Shown piece by piece: positions 17,067 through 25,732 of a stretch of DNA of 64,000 bases (positions are counted from its first letter, which is position 1; each line of letters begins with the position of its first letter). The position numbers were made by a program, and so were the translations under genes. This DNA comes from Roseibium algicola (GTDB taxonomy: Bacteria; Pseudomonadota; Alphaproteobacteria; Rhizobiales; Stappiaceae): the NCBI RefSeq assembly GCF_001999245.1, contig NZ_CP019630.1:2472501-2536500 (forward strand), written 5' to 3'. Under the pieces are notes generated by a model. The model worked only from the letters and a program-made list of their open reading frames with translations. It ran no database searches and was not told where the DNA came from.

Positions 17067-18041
17067 ATGATTGGATTTGCAACGCGCCGCATCGTGCAGG
17101 CGATGATTGTCATGCTGGTGGTCGCCCTTCTCGCGTTCACCATGTTCCGCTTTGTCGGCGATCCCATCAACCAGATGGTCGGCATCGAAACCTCGATCGA
17201 AGAACGGGAGGCCCTGCGCGAGCGCCTGGGTCTGAACGACCCGGTTCCGGTCCAGTTCTTCCGTTTCGTCACCAAGGCCGCGCAATTCGATTTCGGCACG
17301 TCCTACCAGTTCCGTCAGCCGGTTTCCGAGCTTTTCGCCAAGCGCATACCCGCCACGCTCGAACTCAGCTTCGCGTCTGCGGTGTTTGCGCTCGTTGTCG
17401 GCATTCCCATGGGCATCTACGCCGGGCTCAATCGGGAATCGCCCGTTTCCAAGCTGTTTCTATCAGTTTCGCTGATCGGCATTTCGCTGCCGACGTTCTT
17501 CATCGGTATCCTGCTGATCTTCCTGTTTTCCGTCACCCTGCAGTGGCTGCCGAGCTTCGGACGCGGCGAGACCGTGCAGATCGGATCCTGGTGGACGACC
17601 GGCTTTCTGACCATCTCCGGCCTGAAGGCGCTGATCCTGCCCTCCATCACGCTCGGCCTCTACCAGATGACCCTGATCATGCGGCTGATCCGAGCCGAGA
17701 TGCTGGAAGTCATCCGGACCGATTACATCAAGTTCGCCCGGGCGCGCGGTCTGCCGGACCGGCTGGTGAACTTCCGGCATGCCCTCAAGAACACGCTCGT
17801 TCCAGTCATCACCATCACCGGGCTGCAGCTTGGCGCGATCATCGCTTTCGCGACCATCACCGAGACCGTTTTCCAGTGGCCCGGCATGGGCCTGATGTTC
17901 CTGCAGGCCGTGCAGAACGTCGATATTCCGATCATGTCCGCCTATTTGCTGCTGACTGCCTTCCTGTTCGTGACGATCAATTTCATCGTCGACATCCTTT
18001 ACTTCTTCATCGATCCGCGTCTGCGGGTCGGTCGGCCATAA
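17067..18041 (+). CDS. Peptide-type ABC transporter permease (DppB-like)
   Basis: A 324-residue inner-membrane permease. It has an N-terminal membrane anchor, a large periplasmic segment including the RLGLNDPVPVQFF motif of the DppB group, and the cytoplasmic EAA-type coupling loop (TDYIKFARARGLPDRLV). Six membrane segments are expected. It pairs with the DppC-like permease 14 bp downstream. Confidence 0.93.
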   Translation: MIGFATRRIVQAMIVMLVVALLAFTMFRFVGDPINQMVGIETSIEEREALRERLGLNDPVPVQFFRFVTKAAQFDFGTSYQFRQPVSELFAKRIPATLELSFASAVFALVVGIPMGIYAGLNRESPVSKLFLSVSLIGISLPTFFIGILLIFLFSVTLQWLPSFGRGETVQIGSWWTTGFLTISGLKALILPSITLGLYQMTLIMRLIRAEMLEVIRTDYIKFARARGLPDRLVNFRHALKNTLVPVITITGLQLGAIIAFATITETVFQWPGMGLMFLQAVQNVDIPIMSAYLLLTAFLFVTINFIVDILYFFIDPRLRVGRP

Positions 18042-18055
18042 GGGAGACCGACGCC

Positions 18056-19033
18056 ATGCCTTTCGTCACCAACGAAGAAGCAAAATCCAGCGTTCAGGAC
18101 AGGGCGACACCGGTCAAGGAACCGGGGCGGATGGCCCGCGCTCTCGACAGCGACCTCTTTCATTCGTTCCTGAAATCGAAGGTCACCGTTGTCGCTGCCA
18201 CCGGCACGGCAATCCTGTTCCTCCTTGCGTTCCTGGCGCCGTGGATTGCTCCACATGATCCGTTCGACCTGGCGTCGATTTCCATCATGGACGCCCGCGT
18301 TCCTCCGGTCTGGATGGAATATGCCGATCCCCGCTTCCTCCTGGGAACGGACGATCAGGGCCGAGATATGCTCTCCGGTATCTTCTACGGCATGCGGATC
18401 TCGCTGATCGTCGGCTTCTGCTCTGTTGTCGTCGCCGCCTTCATCGGCATCTCGCTGGGGCTCGTCGCGGGCTACATGGGTGGTCGGGTAGATGCGATCA
18501 TCATGCGGATTGCCGACGTTCAGCTGACGTTTCCGGCCATTCTGATCGCCCTTCTGATCGACGGTGTCGCGCATGGCATCTTCGGCGCGATCGACCGGGA
18601 GGTCTTCGCCTTCTACATTCTGATCGTGTCGCTGGCGCTGTCCTTCTGGGTGCAATATGCGCGCACGGTTCGCGGTTCCACTATGGTGGAGAAGAACAAG
18701 GAATATGTTCAGGCCGCCCGCGTGATCGGCATTCCCTCGGTCATCATCATGGTGCGCCATATCCTGCCGAACGTCACCGGACCGGTGCTTGTGATCGCGA
18801 CCATCAACCTGGCACTTGCCATCGTGACCGAAGCGACGCTCTCGTTCCTGGGTGTCGGCATGCCGCCTACCCAGCCGTCCCTCGGCACATTGATCGCCAT
18901 CGGCAACGATTTCCTCTATTCGGGGGAGTGGTGGATCGCGATCTTCCCGGGCCTTGCACTGGCCCTGCTGGTGTTGAACGTCAACCTTCTGGGCGACTGG
19001 CTGCGCGACGCCCTCAACCCGAAACTCAGGTGA
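18056..19033 (+). CDS. Peptide-type ABC transporter permease (DppC-like)
   Basis: A 325-residue permease starting MPFVTNEEAKSS, with AGGGAG upstream. The LLGTDDQGRDMLSGIFYGMR motif identifies the DppC/OppC group, and the coupling loop reads KEYVQAARVIGIPSVIIM. A longer open frame runs upstream to 17543 but overlaps the previous permease in another frame and is not coding there. Confidence 0.93.
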   Translation: MPFVTNEEAKSSVQDRATPVKEPGRMARALDSDLFHSFLKSKVTVVAATGTAILFLLAFLAPWIAPHDPFDLASISIMDARVPPVWMEYADPRFLLGTDDQGRDMLSGIFYGMRISLIVGFCSVVVAAFIGISLGLVAGYMGGRVDAIIMRIADVQLTFPAILIALLIDGVAHGIFGAIDREVFAFYILIVSLALSFWVQYARTVRGSTMVEKNKEYVQAARVIGIPSVIIMVRHILPNVTGPVLVIATINLALAIVTEATLSFLGVGMPPTQPSLGTLIAIGNDFLYSGEWWIAIFPGLALALLVLNVNLLGDWLRDALNPKLR

Positions 19034-19040
19034 GGCCGGT

Positions 19041-20762
19041 ATGAGCGTTCTCGATATCAAGGACCTGAGGGTCGAGTTTCCGGGCCGAAAATCTGTCTTC
19101 GTCGCCGTCGATGACGTTACCTTGAGCGTCGATGCCGGCAAGGTTCTCGGCGTCGTCGGAGAATCGGGTGCAGGCAAGTCGACAGTCGGCAACGCGGTGA
19201 TCGGGCTGCTGCAGGAACCCGGACACATAGCCGGCGGTGAGGTCTATCTTCACGGCAAGCGCATCGACCAATTGCCCTACAAGGAAAAGCGTCGTTTGCG
19301 CGGCCGAAAGATCGGCATGATCTTCCAGGATCCACTGACGTCTCTCGATCCGCTGCAGACGGTGGAAAGCCAGCTTGTGGAGACGATCCGCACCCATTTG
19401 CCGCTCTCCGGATCGCAGGCCCGCCAGCGCGCGATCGAACTGATCGAAGCCGTGGGCATTCCAGATGCGCCCGAACGCATCAAGCAGTATCCGCATCAGT
19501 TTTCCGGCGGCATGCGCCAAAGGGTGGTCATAGCGCTTGCGCTGTGTGCGGAACCTGAACTGGTGATCGCGGACGAGCCGACAACCGCGCTCGACGTTTC
19601 CATCCAGGCGCAGATCCTTGAACTGATGAGGAAGCTGTGCCGGGAGCGTAACGTCGCCATGCTGGTGATCACCCATGACATGGGCGTGATTGCCGACATC
19701 ACGGACCATGTGGCGGTGATGTACCACGGTGAACTGGTGGAATACGGCGAGACGACCCAGGTGCTGGGCGCTCCGGAACACCCCTACACCCAGAGCCTGA
19801 TTTCAGCCGTGCCACGCCCTGATATCAAGGTCGAGCGGTTTCCGGTGGTCAACTACATCGAAAAGGCCGGCACACCACAGAAGCAGATCGACATCGCCAC
19901 ACACTGGCTCGGCAAGGCACGCGACTATGAAAAAGTGTCCGGTCCGCTGGTCAAGGCAACGGACCTCGACATGCGGTTCGAGACCCGTGGCTCGATCTTC
20001 CCGTCCAAGCGCAAATACTTCCAGGCGGTCAAGAAGGTCAGTTTCGACATCAACGAAGGCGAGACCTTCGGCCTCGTCGGCGAGAGCGGGTCGGGCAAAT
20101 CGACCATCGCGCGCCTGATCACCGGCCTCTACCAGCCGACCGGAGGGTCGATCCTGTTCGGCAAGACCGAGCTGACGTCGCTCAAGAATCGCAAGGACGT
20201 TCTGGCGATGCGCCGCCAGATGCAGATGATCTTTCAGGATCCCTATTCCTCGCTGAACGCCCGCATGCGCGTCAGCGACATCATCGCGGAACCGATCAAG
20301 TTCCACCGACTGGCGTCAAGCAACGCGGAAGTGCGCCAGATCGTCGATGACCTGCTCGATCATGTCGGTCTGGGCGCGGCGGCCGGCAGGAAATTTCCGC
20401 ACGAGTTTTCCGGCGGTCAGCGCCAGCGCATCTCCATCGCACGGGCGCTCGCGACGCGGCCCAGGTTCCTGATCTGCGACGAGCCTACCTCGGCACTCGA
20501 CGTGTCGATCCAGGCACAGATCCTGAACCTTTTGAAGGATCTTCAGGAAGAACTTGGGCTGACCATGCTGTTCATCAGCCACGACCTGGCCGTGATCCGG
20601 CAGATGTGCAACCGCATCGGCGTCATGCGCCATGGCGAGTTGTGCGAGGTGGCAGACTGCGACCAGCTCTTCGAAGCGCCGCAACACCCCTATACACGCG
20701 AACTCCTGAACCTGATGCCGTCACTGGAGTTGCTGTCGCGGGCAAACCTCGCAACGGCCTGA
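19041..20762 (+). CDS. Fused two-domain peptide ABC transporter ATPase (DppD-DppF)
   Basis: A 573-residue protein with two complete ABC domains in one chain. The first has GESGAGKST, FSGGMRQRVVIA and LVIADEPTTALD; the second has GESGSGKST, FSGGQRQRISIA and FLICDEPTSALD. An oligopeptide-type C-terminal helper segment (HPYTQSLISAVPRPD) separates them. It energises the two permeases just upstream. A GC hairpin lies directly after the stop (about 20765-20793) but no T run follows it. Confidence 0.94.
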   Translation: MSVLDIKDLRVEFPGRKSVFVAVDDVTLSVDAGKVLGVVGESGAGKSTVGNAVIGLLQEPGHIAGGEVYLHGKRIDQLPYKEKRRLRGRKIGMIFQDPLTSLDPLQTVESQLVETIRTHLPLSGSQARQRAIELIEAVGIPDAPERIKQYPHQFSGGMRQRVVIALALCAEPELVIADEPTTALDVSIQAQILELMRKLCRERNVAMLVITHDMGVIADITDHVAVMYHGELVEYGETTQVLGAPEHPYTQSLISAVPRPDIKVERFPVVNYIEKAGTPQKQIDIATHWLGKARDYEKVSGPLVKATDLDMRFETRGSIFPSKRKYFQAVKKVSFDINEGETFGLVGESGSGKSTIARLITGLYQPTGGSILFGKTELTSLKNRKDVLAMRRQMQMIFQDPYSSLNARMRVSDIIAEPIKFHRLASSNAEVRQIVDDLLDHVGLGAAAGRKFPHEFSGGQRQRISIARALATRPRFLICDEPTSALDVSIQAQILNLLKDLQEELGLTMLFISHDLAVIRQMCNRIGVMRHGELCEVADCDQLFEAPQHPYTRELLNLMPSLELLSRANLATA

Positions 20763-21026
20763 AGGAACCGGCGGCGTTGTCGCCGGCCTTCCCAAGTCTT
20801 TGAAGATGAGTCTTTTTTCGGATTCGGCCGAGTCGCTGACTTGACTCCAAGCCCCACCCCGATTCTCCGGTGACCGCAAAACGTTAGTCACAATCCAGTC
20901 CGAACCGGGCAGTTTTTGCCGCCCAGGGCGCCACTACGATCTGCACTCAAATAGATTCATTCTGACTTTCAGTCCGGACGCGATTGTTAACAGATGTTAA
21001 CCATGTTTTTCCGGCGCACCCAAACG

Positions 21027-21140
21027 TAAAAGGGAGAGCCTTTCGGCTCTCCCATTAATATACCACACCCCGAAATAATCTTCGTCCAGAGGACTATTAA
21101 ATACAGGCCCTCAATACTTGCAGGCCGTTTAAAAAATTAC
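21027..21140 (-). ncRNA. Candidate small RNA on the minus strand
   Basis: A transcript of roughly 110 nt is predicted from a minus-strand promoter-like pair (TTGAGC, 16 bases, TAGTAT) to an intrinsic terminator (GGGAGAGCC-GAAA-GGCTCTCCC then TTTT). The GAAA tetraloop and nine perfect pairs make the terminator strong. No open frame of note lies inside. I do not recognise the RNA family. The 5' end is only estimated. Confidence 0.42.
21028..21053 (-). terminator. Intrinsic terminator of the candidate small RNA
   Basis: Nine perfect base pairs closed by a GAAA tetraloop, followed on the minus strand by TTTT. On the plus strand no T run follows, so the active direction is minus, where no protein gene is present upstream. 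Confidence 0.65.
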
Positions 21141-21146
21141 CCGTTT

Positions 21147-21174
21147 ATACTACCCGCAATTCAGTTTCGCTCAA
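21147..21174 (-). promoter_or_regulatory. Promoter-like -35/-10 pair for candidate small RNA
   Basis: On the minus strand TTGAGC (21169-21174) and TAGTAT (21147-21152) are separated by 16 bases. This resembles a housekeeping sigma promoter and would start a transcript near 21140. Confidence 0.4.
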
Positions 21175-21380
21175 GTTCCACGCTGCACAAATGGTCAGCA
21201 CCCATTCCGATGCACTGCGACTGGGACAGGCAACATGCTTACCGAACTGACTCTGCGGCATTGCCTGTCTCCGGCCGCTCCCGCATTTTCAGACGGTCCC
21301 CAGGGCGTGCCGTTTGTATCTCCAGTTGGCCCACGACCCGGTTCCAGCAGAAGAATTCCAGATACGAGAGCCGACCGGCT

Positions 21381-22940
21381 ATGCCGAAAACATCATTGAT
21401 TTCAGTTCTTTGGGCATTTTTTCTTGTCATTGCCGTAGTGTGCCTTGTTCTGGCTCTGGCAGCAGCAGGCGGAGAACCATCTGACGCCGCGACGTCACTT
21501 TTGGTTTTCGGTTCCTACAGCGCCTTAATTTTCAGCATGTTTTCCGCGATTTTTTCGCTTCTCGGCCTCTCTTTTTCGCTCAACACCTCTGTCGGCCGGC
21601 CCTTGACGCTTTTCACGGCGCTGGTCAGCACCGGATTGCTTACCGTTTCGACCGGCCTCCACCTGTCCGGTCCGACATCGCCCCAGACAAATGCACCTGC
21701 CCTTGCCGCAGCTTTCCTGATGGTGCTGCGGGCGTTCGGTGTGGTTCTGTTGCCACCAAGGGGTGACCTCAGCGGAGTGCCACAAGCGGCTTGGTCTGTC
21801 CTGTTGGCGCTGCTGGCTGCCGGTACCTGGTGGTGGGTCTTCGACAGGACCGAGGCCCCGGCAGCTCTTGCCGCCGCGCTGCTTCTTTCCTGGCCGCAAC
21901 TGATCGACGGAATCAACGCATTCGCGGACAAGGTCTTTCACAAGGCAGCGCTGGCGGCAGGCGCCCGTGACATTGCCCCCGGCGCCTTTACCAAGGTCGC
22001 TCATGCCCGCGATATCCTCATCGACAAGGCTGCCGTGATGTCTGGACCCAACCTGATGGTCACCAATGTCATGGCCTTCAACAACGAGCCGAAAACGCTC
22101 CTGGCCGTTGCCGCCTCCGCTGAGGCCGGATCATCCCATCCGGTCGCCCAGGCCCTGCGCGAACTGGCCAGCCAGTGGCAAGTCGCCCTCAAGATGCCGG
22201 ACCGGTTCGAACCGACACCTGGTCTGGGTGTTGTTGCGCTGCTCGGCGGACAAACCGTGGTGATCGGCACGACGGACCTCCTGAAGCGCCTCAAGATCGA
22301 CAGTTTTACCGCCGACGCCATTGCCCGGTCGCTGGAAGCAGACGGCAAGACGGTGCTGCGTGTCGCTGTCGGGGGACGCGTCGTGGGTGTTTTAGGTCTG
22401 GAAGGCACATTGCGTCAGGACGCCGGCGTTGCGGGGATGGCCCTGCGCAAAGAGGGCCTCGTGCCGTGGTTGTTCAGTGGTGACAGCCCCAACACACGCA
22501 GCGCGCTGGCGGGCATGCTTGGCCTAGAGCTGACCGATGATCCGAAGCCGGGAGAAACCGCGCCTGAGGCCGCCTCACGCTGCTTTCCGGACATGCCTCC
22601 CCTTGTCCTGACCCTGTCGCAGGACCGTATGGCGCTGGAACTGCGCGAAGGCGCCACGCCCGGAAAGGACGGGACCGATGCAAGGCATTCCCCCCTTGCT
22701 GTCAGCGACACCGGCGACATTGGAGCCTTCCCTGCCCTGAAGGCGCTGGCCATGCGCCGCAATCTGCTGGCCGTGCACGCCCGCCGGCTGCTGTCAGGTC
22801 TCTGGCTTTTCGCCGGCCTGTGCGGTGCCTTGACCCTCCTTCCGCTGTCGGCCGCACCCATTCTTTTTGCTATCTGTCTTGCCGTCCTTTGGACATTTGC
22901 CCGATTTTCCATTGCAGATACGCTGCACCGGAATACATGA
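21381..22940 (+). CDS. Degenerate P-type-ATPase-like membrane protein
   Basis: A 519-residue protein with about six N-terminal hydrophobic segments, a cytoplasmic region resembling P and N domains of heavy-metal P-type ATPases, and a hydrophobic C terminus. The phosphorylation motif DKTGT is replaced by DKAAV (Asp215 kept), TGDN by SGDS near Asp368, and the GDGxND hinge is absent. The N-domain SSHPVAQAL with its His-Pro pair is kept. It cannot be a normal pump; a scaffold, sensor or inactive partner is possible. The ATG at 21381 begins just before the first hydrophobic segment; a longer frame to 21210 is low-complexity and unlikely. No pump partner lies nearby. Confidence 0.7.
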   Translation: MPKTSLISVLWAFFLVIAVVCLVLALAAAGGEPSDAATSLLVFGSYSALIFSMFSAIFSLLGLSFSLNTSVGRPLTLFTALVSTGLLTVSTGLHLSGPTSPQTNAPALAAAFLMVLRAFGVVLLPPRGDLSGVPQAAWSVLLALLAAGTWWWVFDRTEAPAALAAALLLSWPQLIDGINAFADKVFHKAALAAGARDIAPGAFTKVAHARDILIDKAAVMSGPNLMVTNVMAFNNEPKTLLAVAASAEAGSSHPVAQALRELASQWQVALKMPDRFEPTPGLGVVALLGGQTVVIGTTDLLKRLKIDSFTADAIARSLEADGKTVLRVAVGGRVVGVLGLEGTLRQDAGVAGMALRKEGLVPWLFSGDSPNTRSALAGMLGLELTDDPKPGETAPEAASRCFPDMPPLVLTLSQDRMALELREGATPGKDGTDARHSPLAVSDTGDIGAFPALKALAMRRNLLAVHARRLLSGLWLFAGLCGALTLLPLSAAPILFAICLAVLWTFARFSIADTLHRNT

Positions 22941-23055
22941 CGCGCCCATTCTCAGATTGTGGAACCGAAATCGGGTTTCAGCGCCTTTACAGCCTCATGG
23001 AGCTGGTGTTTATCGGCTTTTGACACTTTGTGAGTGCATTGAGGGATGAGGCGAC

Positions 23056-24855
23056 ATGAGCGACACCAAAACACCGAAACTGCGGTCCGCCGCCTGGTTC
23101 GACAATCCCGACAATCCGGGCATGACCGCGCTCTATATCGAGCGTTACTTGAATTTCGGCATCACGCGTGAAGAGCTGCAGTCGGGCAAACCGATTATCG
23201 GCATCGCCCAGACCGGCTCTGACCTTTCACCCTGCAACCGCCACCATCTTGAGCTGGCCAAGCGTGTGCGCGAAGGTATTCGCGACGCCGGTGGTATTGC
23301 CTTCGAATTTCCGGTTCACCCGATCCAGGAGACCGGCAAGCGCCCGACCGCAACACTGGACCGGAACTTGGCCTATCTTGGTCTCGTCGAACTGCTGTAT
23401 GGCTACCCCATCGACGGCGTGGTGCTGACAATCGGCTGCGACAAGACCACACCTGCCTGCCTGATGGCCGCCGCAACGGTGAATATTCCGGCCATCGCGC
23501 TGTCCGTCGGTCCGATGCTGAACGGCTGGTACAAGGGCGAACGCACGGGCTCCGGCACCATCGTCTGGAAAGCCCGCCAGATGCTTGCCGCTGGCGAGAT
23601 CGACTACAAGGGCTTCATGGACCTCGTCGCCTCCTCCGCGCCGTCCGTCGGCTTCTGCAACACCATGGGCACGGCGACGACCATGAACTCGCTGGCCGAA
23701 GCCCTGGGCATGCAGCTTCCGGGTGCGGCCGCCATTCCGGCGCCTTACCGTGAGCGCGGTGCAATTTCCTACGAGACCGGCAAACGCATTGTCGACATGG
23801 TACGCGAGGATCTGAAACCCTCCGACATCATGACCCGCGAAGCGTTTGAGAACGCCATTGTCGTCAACTCGGCCATCGGCGGTTCGACCAATGCACCGAT
23901 CCACCTGAACGGCATTGCCCGCCATCTGGGTGTTGAACTGGACAACGACGACTGGCAGGAGATCGGCCATGACGTGCCGCTGCTGGTCAATCTGCAGCCG
24001 GCCGGAGAATATCTCGGCGAGGATTACTTCCACGCAGGCGGCGTGCCTGCTGTCGTCGCGGAGCTGATGCGAAACGGCAAGCTGCCGCATCCGGGCGCGC
24101 TGACCGTCAACGGCAAGGGCATCGGCGACAATTGCGACGGTGTCGTCACAGACCTGCCGGATGTCATCAAGCCTTTCAACAATCCGATGAAAGACAAGGC
24201 TGGTTTCATCAACCTGAAGGGCAACCTGTTCGACAGCGCCATCATGAAGACCAGCGTGATCTCGGAAGAGTTCCGCGACCGCTATCTCTCCAATCCGGAC
24301 GATCCGGAAGCGTTCGAGGGCCGTGCCGTTGTGTTCGAAGGGCCGGAGGATTATCACGACAACATCGACAATCCGGACCTTGAGATCGATGAGCACTGCA
24401 TGCTGTTCATCCGGGGCACCGGCCCGATCGGTTATCCAGGCGGTGCCGAGGTGGTCAACATGCAGCCACCCGCAGCCCTGATCAAACGCGGGATTACATC
24501 CCTGCCCTGCATCGGCGACGGCCGTCAGTCGGGCACATCCGGTTCGCCGTCGATCCTGAACGCATCTCCGGAAGCTGCCGCCATGGGTGGACTCGCGCTT
24601 TTGAAAAGCGGGGACCGTGTGCGCATCGATCTGAGGAAAGGCACTGCCGACATCCTGATTTCCGATGAGGAGCTTGCACAACGTCGCACGGACCTGGAAG
24701 CGGCGGGCGGCTTCAAGATTGCGGAGAGCCAGACTCCCTGGCAGGAGATCCAGCGCGCCATGATCGGGCAGTTCGACAAGGGCATGGTTCTGGAGCCGGC
24801 GGTTAAATACCAGGACGTCGCGCATACCAAGGGGCTGCCACGGGACAATCATTGA
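23056..24855 (+). CDS. IlvD/Edd family dehydratase, sugar-acid type
   Basis: A 599-residue iron-sulfur dehydratase. Cluster-ligand cysteines appear in [16 protein letters not shown] and [10 protein letters not shown]. The N-terminal [17 protein letters not shown] and [15 protein letters not shown] segments resemble sugar-acid (pentonate-type) dehydratases more than the IlvD of branched-chain synthesis. It would dehydrate a sugar acid such as arabinonate or xylonate to a 2-keto-3-deoxy acid, with the exact substrate unknown. The ATG follows a GAGG. It is a single gene with no other sugar-catabolic genes next to it. Confidence 0.88.
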   Translation: MSDTKTPKLRSAAWFDNPDNPGMTALYIERYLNFGITREELQSGKPIIGIAQTGSDLSPCNRHHLELAKRVREGIRDAGGIAFEFPVHPIQETGKRPTATLDRNLAYLGLVELLYGYPIDGVVLTIGCDKTTPACLMAAATVNIPAIALSVGPMLNGWYKGERTGSGTIVWKARQMLAAGEIDYKGFMDLVASSAPSVGFCNTMGTATTMNSLAEALGMQLPGAAAIPAPYRERGAISYETGKRIVDMVREDLKPSDIMTREAFENAIVVNSAIGGSTNAPIHLNGIARHLGVELDNDDWQEIGHDVPLLVNLQPAGEYLGEDYFHAGGVPAVVAELMRNGKLPHPGALTVNGKGIGDNCDGVVTDLPDVIKPFNNPMKDKAGFINLKGNLFDSAIMKTSVISEEFRDRYLSNPDDPEAFEGRAVVFEGPEDYHDNIDNPDLEIDEHCMLFIRGTGPIGYPGGAEVVNMQPPAALIKRGITSLPCIGDGRQSGTSGSPSILNASPEAAAMGGLALLKSGDRVRIDLRKGTADILISDEELAQRRTDLEAAGGFKIAESQTPWQEIQRAMIGQFDKGMVLEPAVKYQDVAHTKGLPRDNH

Positions 24856-24982
24856 TCTGACGAACCTGTCAGGTGCATTGCCTCTGGCACCGCGAAATGT
24901 TGAAATTCTCCGTCACTACCGGAGTTGATCCGGCAATCCATGCGATGATCACGGCGGCCGCGCTGCCGGTGAAGCGACATGG

Positions 24983-25005
24983 ATCCCATGGTCAAGCCAT
25001 GGGAT
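24983..25005. repeat. Short perfect inverted repeat
   Basis: ATCCCATGG-TCAAG-CCATGGGAT, nine-base arms with a five-base loop, in the 283-bp gap after the dehydratase. It looks like a small interspersed palindrome; no T run follows. Other copies cannot be checked from this window. Confidence 0.5.
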
Positions 25006-25138
25006 GACGGAGCGTGTGGCGAAACGCTCCCGGCGGCGCATCTCTTTCGACACAGATTTCTACTTGACGATTACGTAAACGTCATGCTTCAAGAGGGCAA
25101 AGACGGGCTCCGGCCCAATTCAAACGGGAGAAAACGAC

Positions 25139-25420
25139 ATGTCCTTGGAACAGCTTACCGAAGGTGTCCGCGCAAAGGTTGCCGATGGCGGCATTGAAGA
25201 ATCCGTCAAGTTCGATCTTGGGGAAACGGGTATCATCTTCCTGCAAGGCTCCAGCGTTTCCAACGAAGATGACGAGGCAGACTGCACCATCAAGATGTCC
25301 GCCGAAGACCTCGGTGACCTTCTCTCGGGTGATCTGAACCCGACGGCTGCCTTCATGGGCGGTAAGATGCAGGTGGAAGGTGACATGAGCGTTGCCATGA
25401 AACTCGGCAGTATCGTCTAA
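25139..25420 (+). CDS. SCP2 sterol-binding domain protein
   Basis: A 93-residue single-domain protein of the SCP2 fold, which binds lipids or acyl chains in a hydrophobic pocket. The pattern VKFDLGETGIIFL...CTIKMSAEDLGDLLSGDLNP and the late AFMGGKMQVEGDMSVAMKL are diagnostic. A GGGAG lies upstream of the ATG. It is monocistronic, with an intrinsic terminator 28 bases after the stop. Ligand unknown. Confidence 0.9.
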   Translation: MSLEQLTEGVRAKVADGGIEESVKFDLGETGIIFLQGSSVSNEDDEADCTIKMSAEDLGDLLSGDLNPTAAFMGGKMQVEGDMSVAMKLGSIV

Positions 25421-25448
25421 GCGATTTTTTTAAAGCAGAGCCTTTCAA

Positions 25449-25474
25449 GCCGGTCCTGAGGGCCGGCTTTTTTT
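25449..25474 (+). terminator. Intrinsic terminator of the SCP2 gene
   Basis: GC-rich stem GCCGGTCC/GGCCGGC with a short loop followed by seven T. Confidence 0.88.
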
Positions 25475-25514
25475 GTTCCACGATCACCACTCCCACCTCC
25501 CCCATTCCCATCAG

Positions 25515-25624
25515 CCTCATCCTGAGGAGCCCGGTACAGCCGGGCGTCTCGAAGGATGGGCCGCTTGTTTCGGAGTGTGCCGCCCATCCTTCGAGACAGG
25601 CCTTTGGCCTTCCTCAGGATGAGG
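25515..25624. repeat. Interspersed palindromic element, 110 bp
   Basis: A nested inverted repeat. Outer arms CCTCATCCTGAGGA (25515-25528) and its complement (25611-25624) enclose inner arms GTCTCGAAGGATGGGC (25546-25561) and its complement (25582-25597). The outer arm is itself nearly palindromic. Elements with this sequence style are abundant in Hyphomicrobiales genomes from general knowledge. It sits between the SCP2 terminator and the TRAP operon terminator, where a non-coding repeat is tolerated. Confidence 0.85.
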
Positions 25625-25678
25625 TGGCGGGAATGAGGCCCGGTGAAGGACGTGAAGGTTCCCTCCCGGGCACGGCAA

Positions 25679-25708
25679 ACAAAAAAACGGCGGGCAAGGC
25701 CCGCCGTT
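25679..25708 (-). terminator. Intrinsic terminator of the TRAP operon
   Basis: Ten perfect pairs (AACGGCGGGC/GCCCGCCGTT) with an AAG loop, followed on the minus strand by at least seven T. It lies 25 bases beyond the dctM stop. Confidence 0.88.
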
Positions 25709-25732
25709 CGAGTTTCTGGATGGTCCGGGTCG

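Larger units (their letters stand above)
20763..21380. other. Intergenic region of 618 bp with hairpins and AT-rich core
   Basis: No protein gene is supported here. From left to right it holds a GC hairpin after the ABC operon, an AT-rich core with the inverted repeat GTTAACA-GA-TGTTAAC (20986-21001), a hairpin with a T run on the minus strand (21028-21053), and a promoter-like pair on the minus strand (21147-21174). Together the last two define a candidate small RNA. The part just before 21381 shows no clear promoter for the downstream gene. Confidence 0.6.

Noticed and set aside
17999..19228. Minus-strand open frame of 409 codons
   Set aside because: Antisense to the DppC-like permease; His-, Asp- and Arg-rich as expected for a shadow of a membrane gene.
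20986..21001. CtrA binding site
   Set aside because: The two TTAA boxes are six bases apart instead of seven, so the consensus is not met.
23227..24852. Minus-strand open frame of 541 codons
   Set aside because: Exact antisense of the IlvD/Edd dehydratase gene, with no ribosome site or motif.
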